Positions 5,622 to 5,647 of a stretch of DNA of 5,647 bases are shown in pieces. Each line of letters starts with the position of its first letter. Position 1 is the stretch's first letter. The notes beneath the pieces are model-generated. The model ran no database searches. It was given only the letters and a program-made list of their open reading frames with translations, and was not told the DNA's origin. Both the position numbers and the translations under genes were made by a program. Source of the stretch: Anaerolinea thermophila (GTDB lineage: Bacteria > Chloroflexota > Anaerolineae > Anaerolineales > Villigracilaceae); NCBI GenBank assembly GCA_022729775.1, contig DZBA01000226.1, forward strand, positions 1 to 5,647, read 5' to 3'.

Positions 5622-5647
5622 AAGTTTACTGTGATGAAGGCTGTTAG

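Overview
The window reads as chromosomal DNA of a free-living bacterium, most likely a Chloroflexota (Anaerolineae-like) species. That assignment is a judgement from memory, not a search. It rests on two things: a long lipoprotein of the S41 peptidase family in a form I associate with that group (core signature CADICEEEAYAF followed by GQYPTAG), and intergenic repeats of the 'CCACGGATTACACGGATT' / 'CGAAGCGAGAAATC' type that I also associate with it. No tRNA, rRNA, IS transposase, phage gene or CRISPR array is visible. All convincing genes are on the minus strand, so the transcription order runs from the right end to the left.

Right part (5621 to 2347, minus): three tightly spaced genes that look like one operon. 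The first is a PrsW-type intramembrane protease with all four family motifs, extended by a soluble C-terminal half that holds a predicted winged-helix domain and four copies of a short tryptophan motif. After 21 bp comes a response-regulator receiver domain joined in frame to a double GNAT acetyltransferase. An internal Shine-Dalgarno and ATG lie exactly at the domain border. After 26 bp comes a small lipoprotein consisting of one sCache_2 sensor domain and nothing else.

Middle (1916 to 2346): about 430 bp without a gene, filled with degenerate inverted and direct repeats. They form a nested palindrome at 2010-2230, a second hairpin at 2267-2307, and a possible terminator for the operon (stem plus T8 on the minus strand) at 1999-2060.

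Left part (1915 to beyond base 1, minus): a large lipoprotein of the S41 family with an N-terminal beta-rich region, a PDZ-like domain and the S41 core, cut by the window edge close to the end of the core. By eye alignment, its nucleophilic serine position is an aspartate, so it may be a pseudoprotease.

Taken together, the right-hand genes resemble a membrane-associated signalling cassette: an extracytoplasmic ligand sensor, an intramembrane protease carrying its own putative DNA-binding domain, and a receiver-acetyltransferase. That they work together is inferred from operon layout only. The two most unusual points are the PrsW-winged-helix architecture, which could release its own transcription factor, and the receiver-GNAT fusion that retains a translation start for the acetyltransferase alone.
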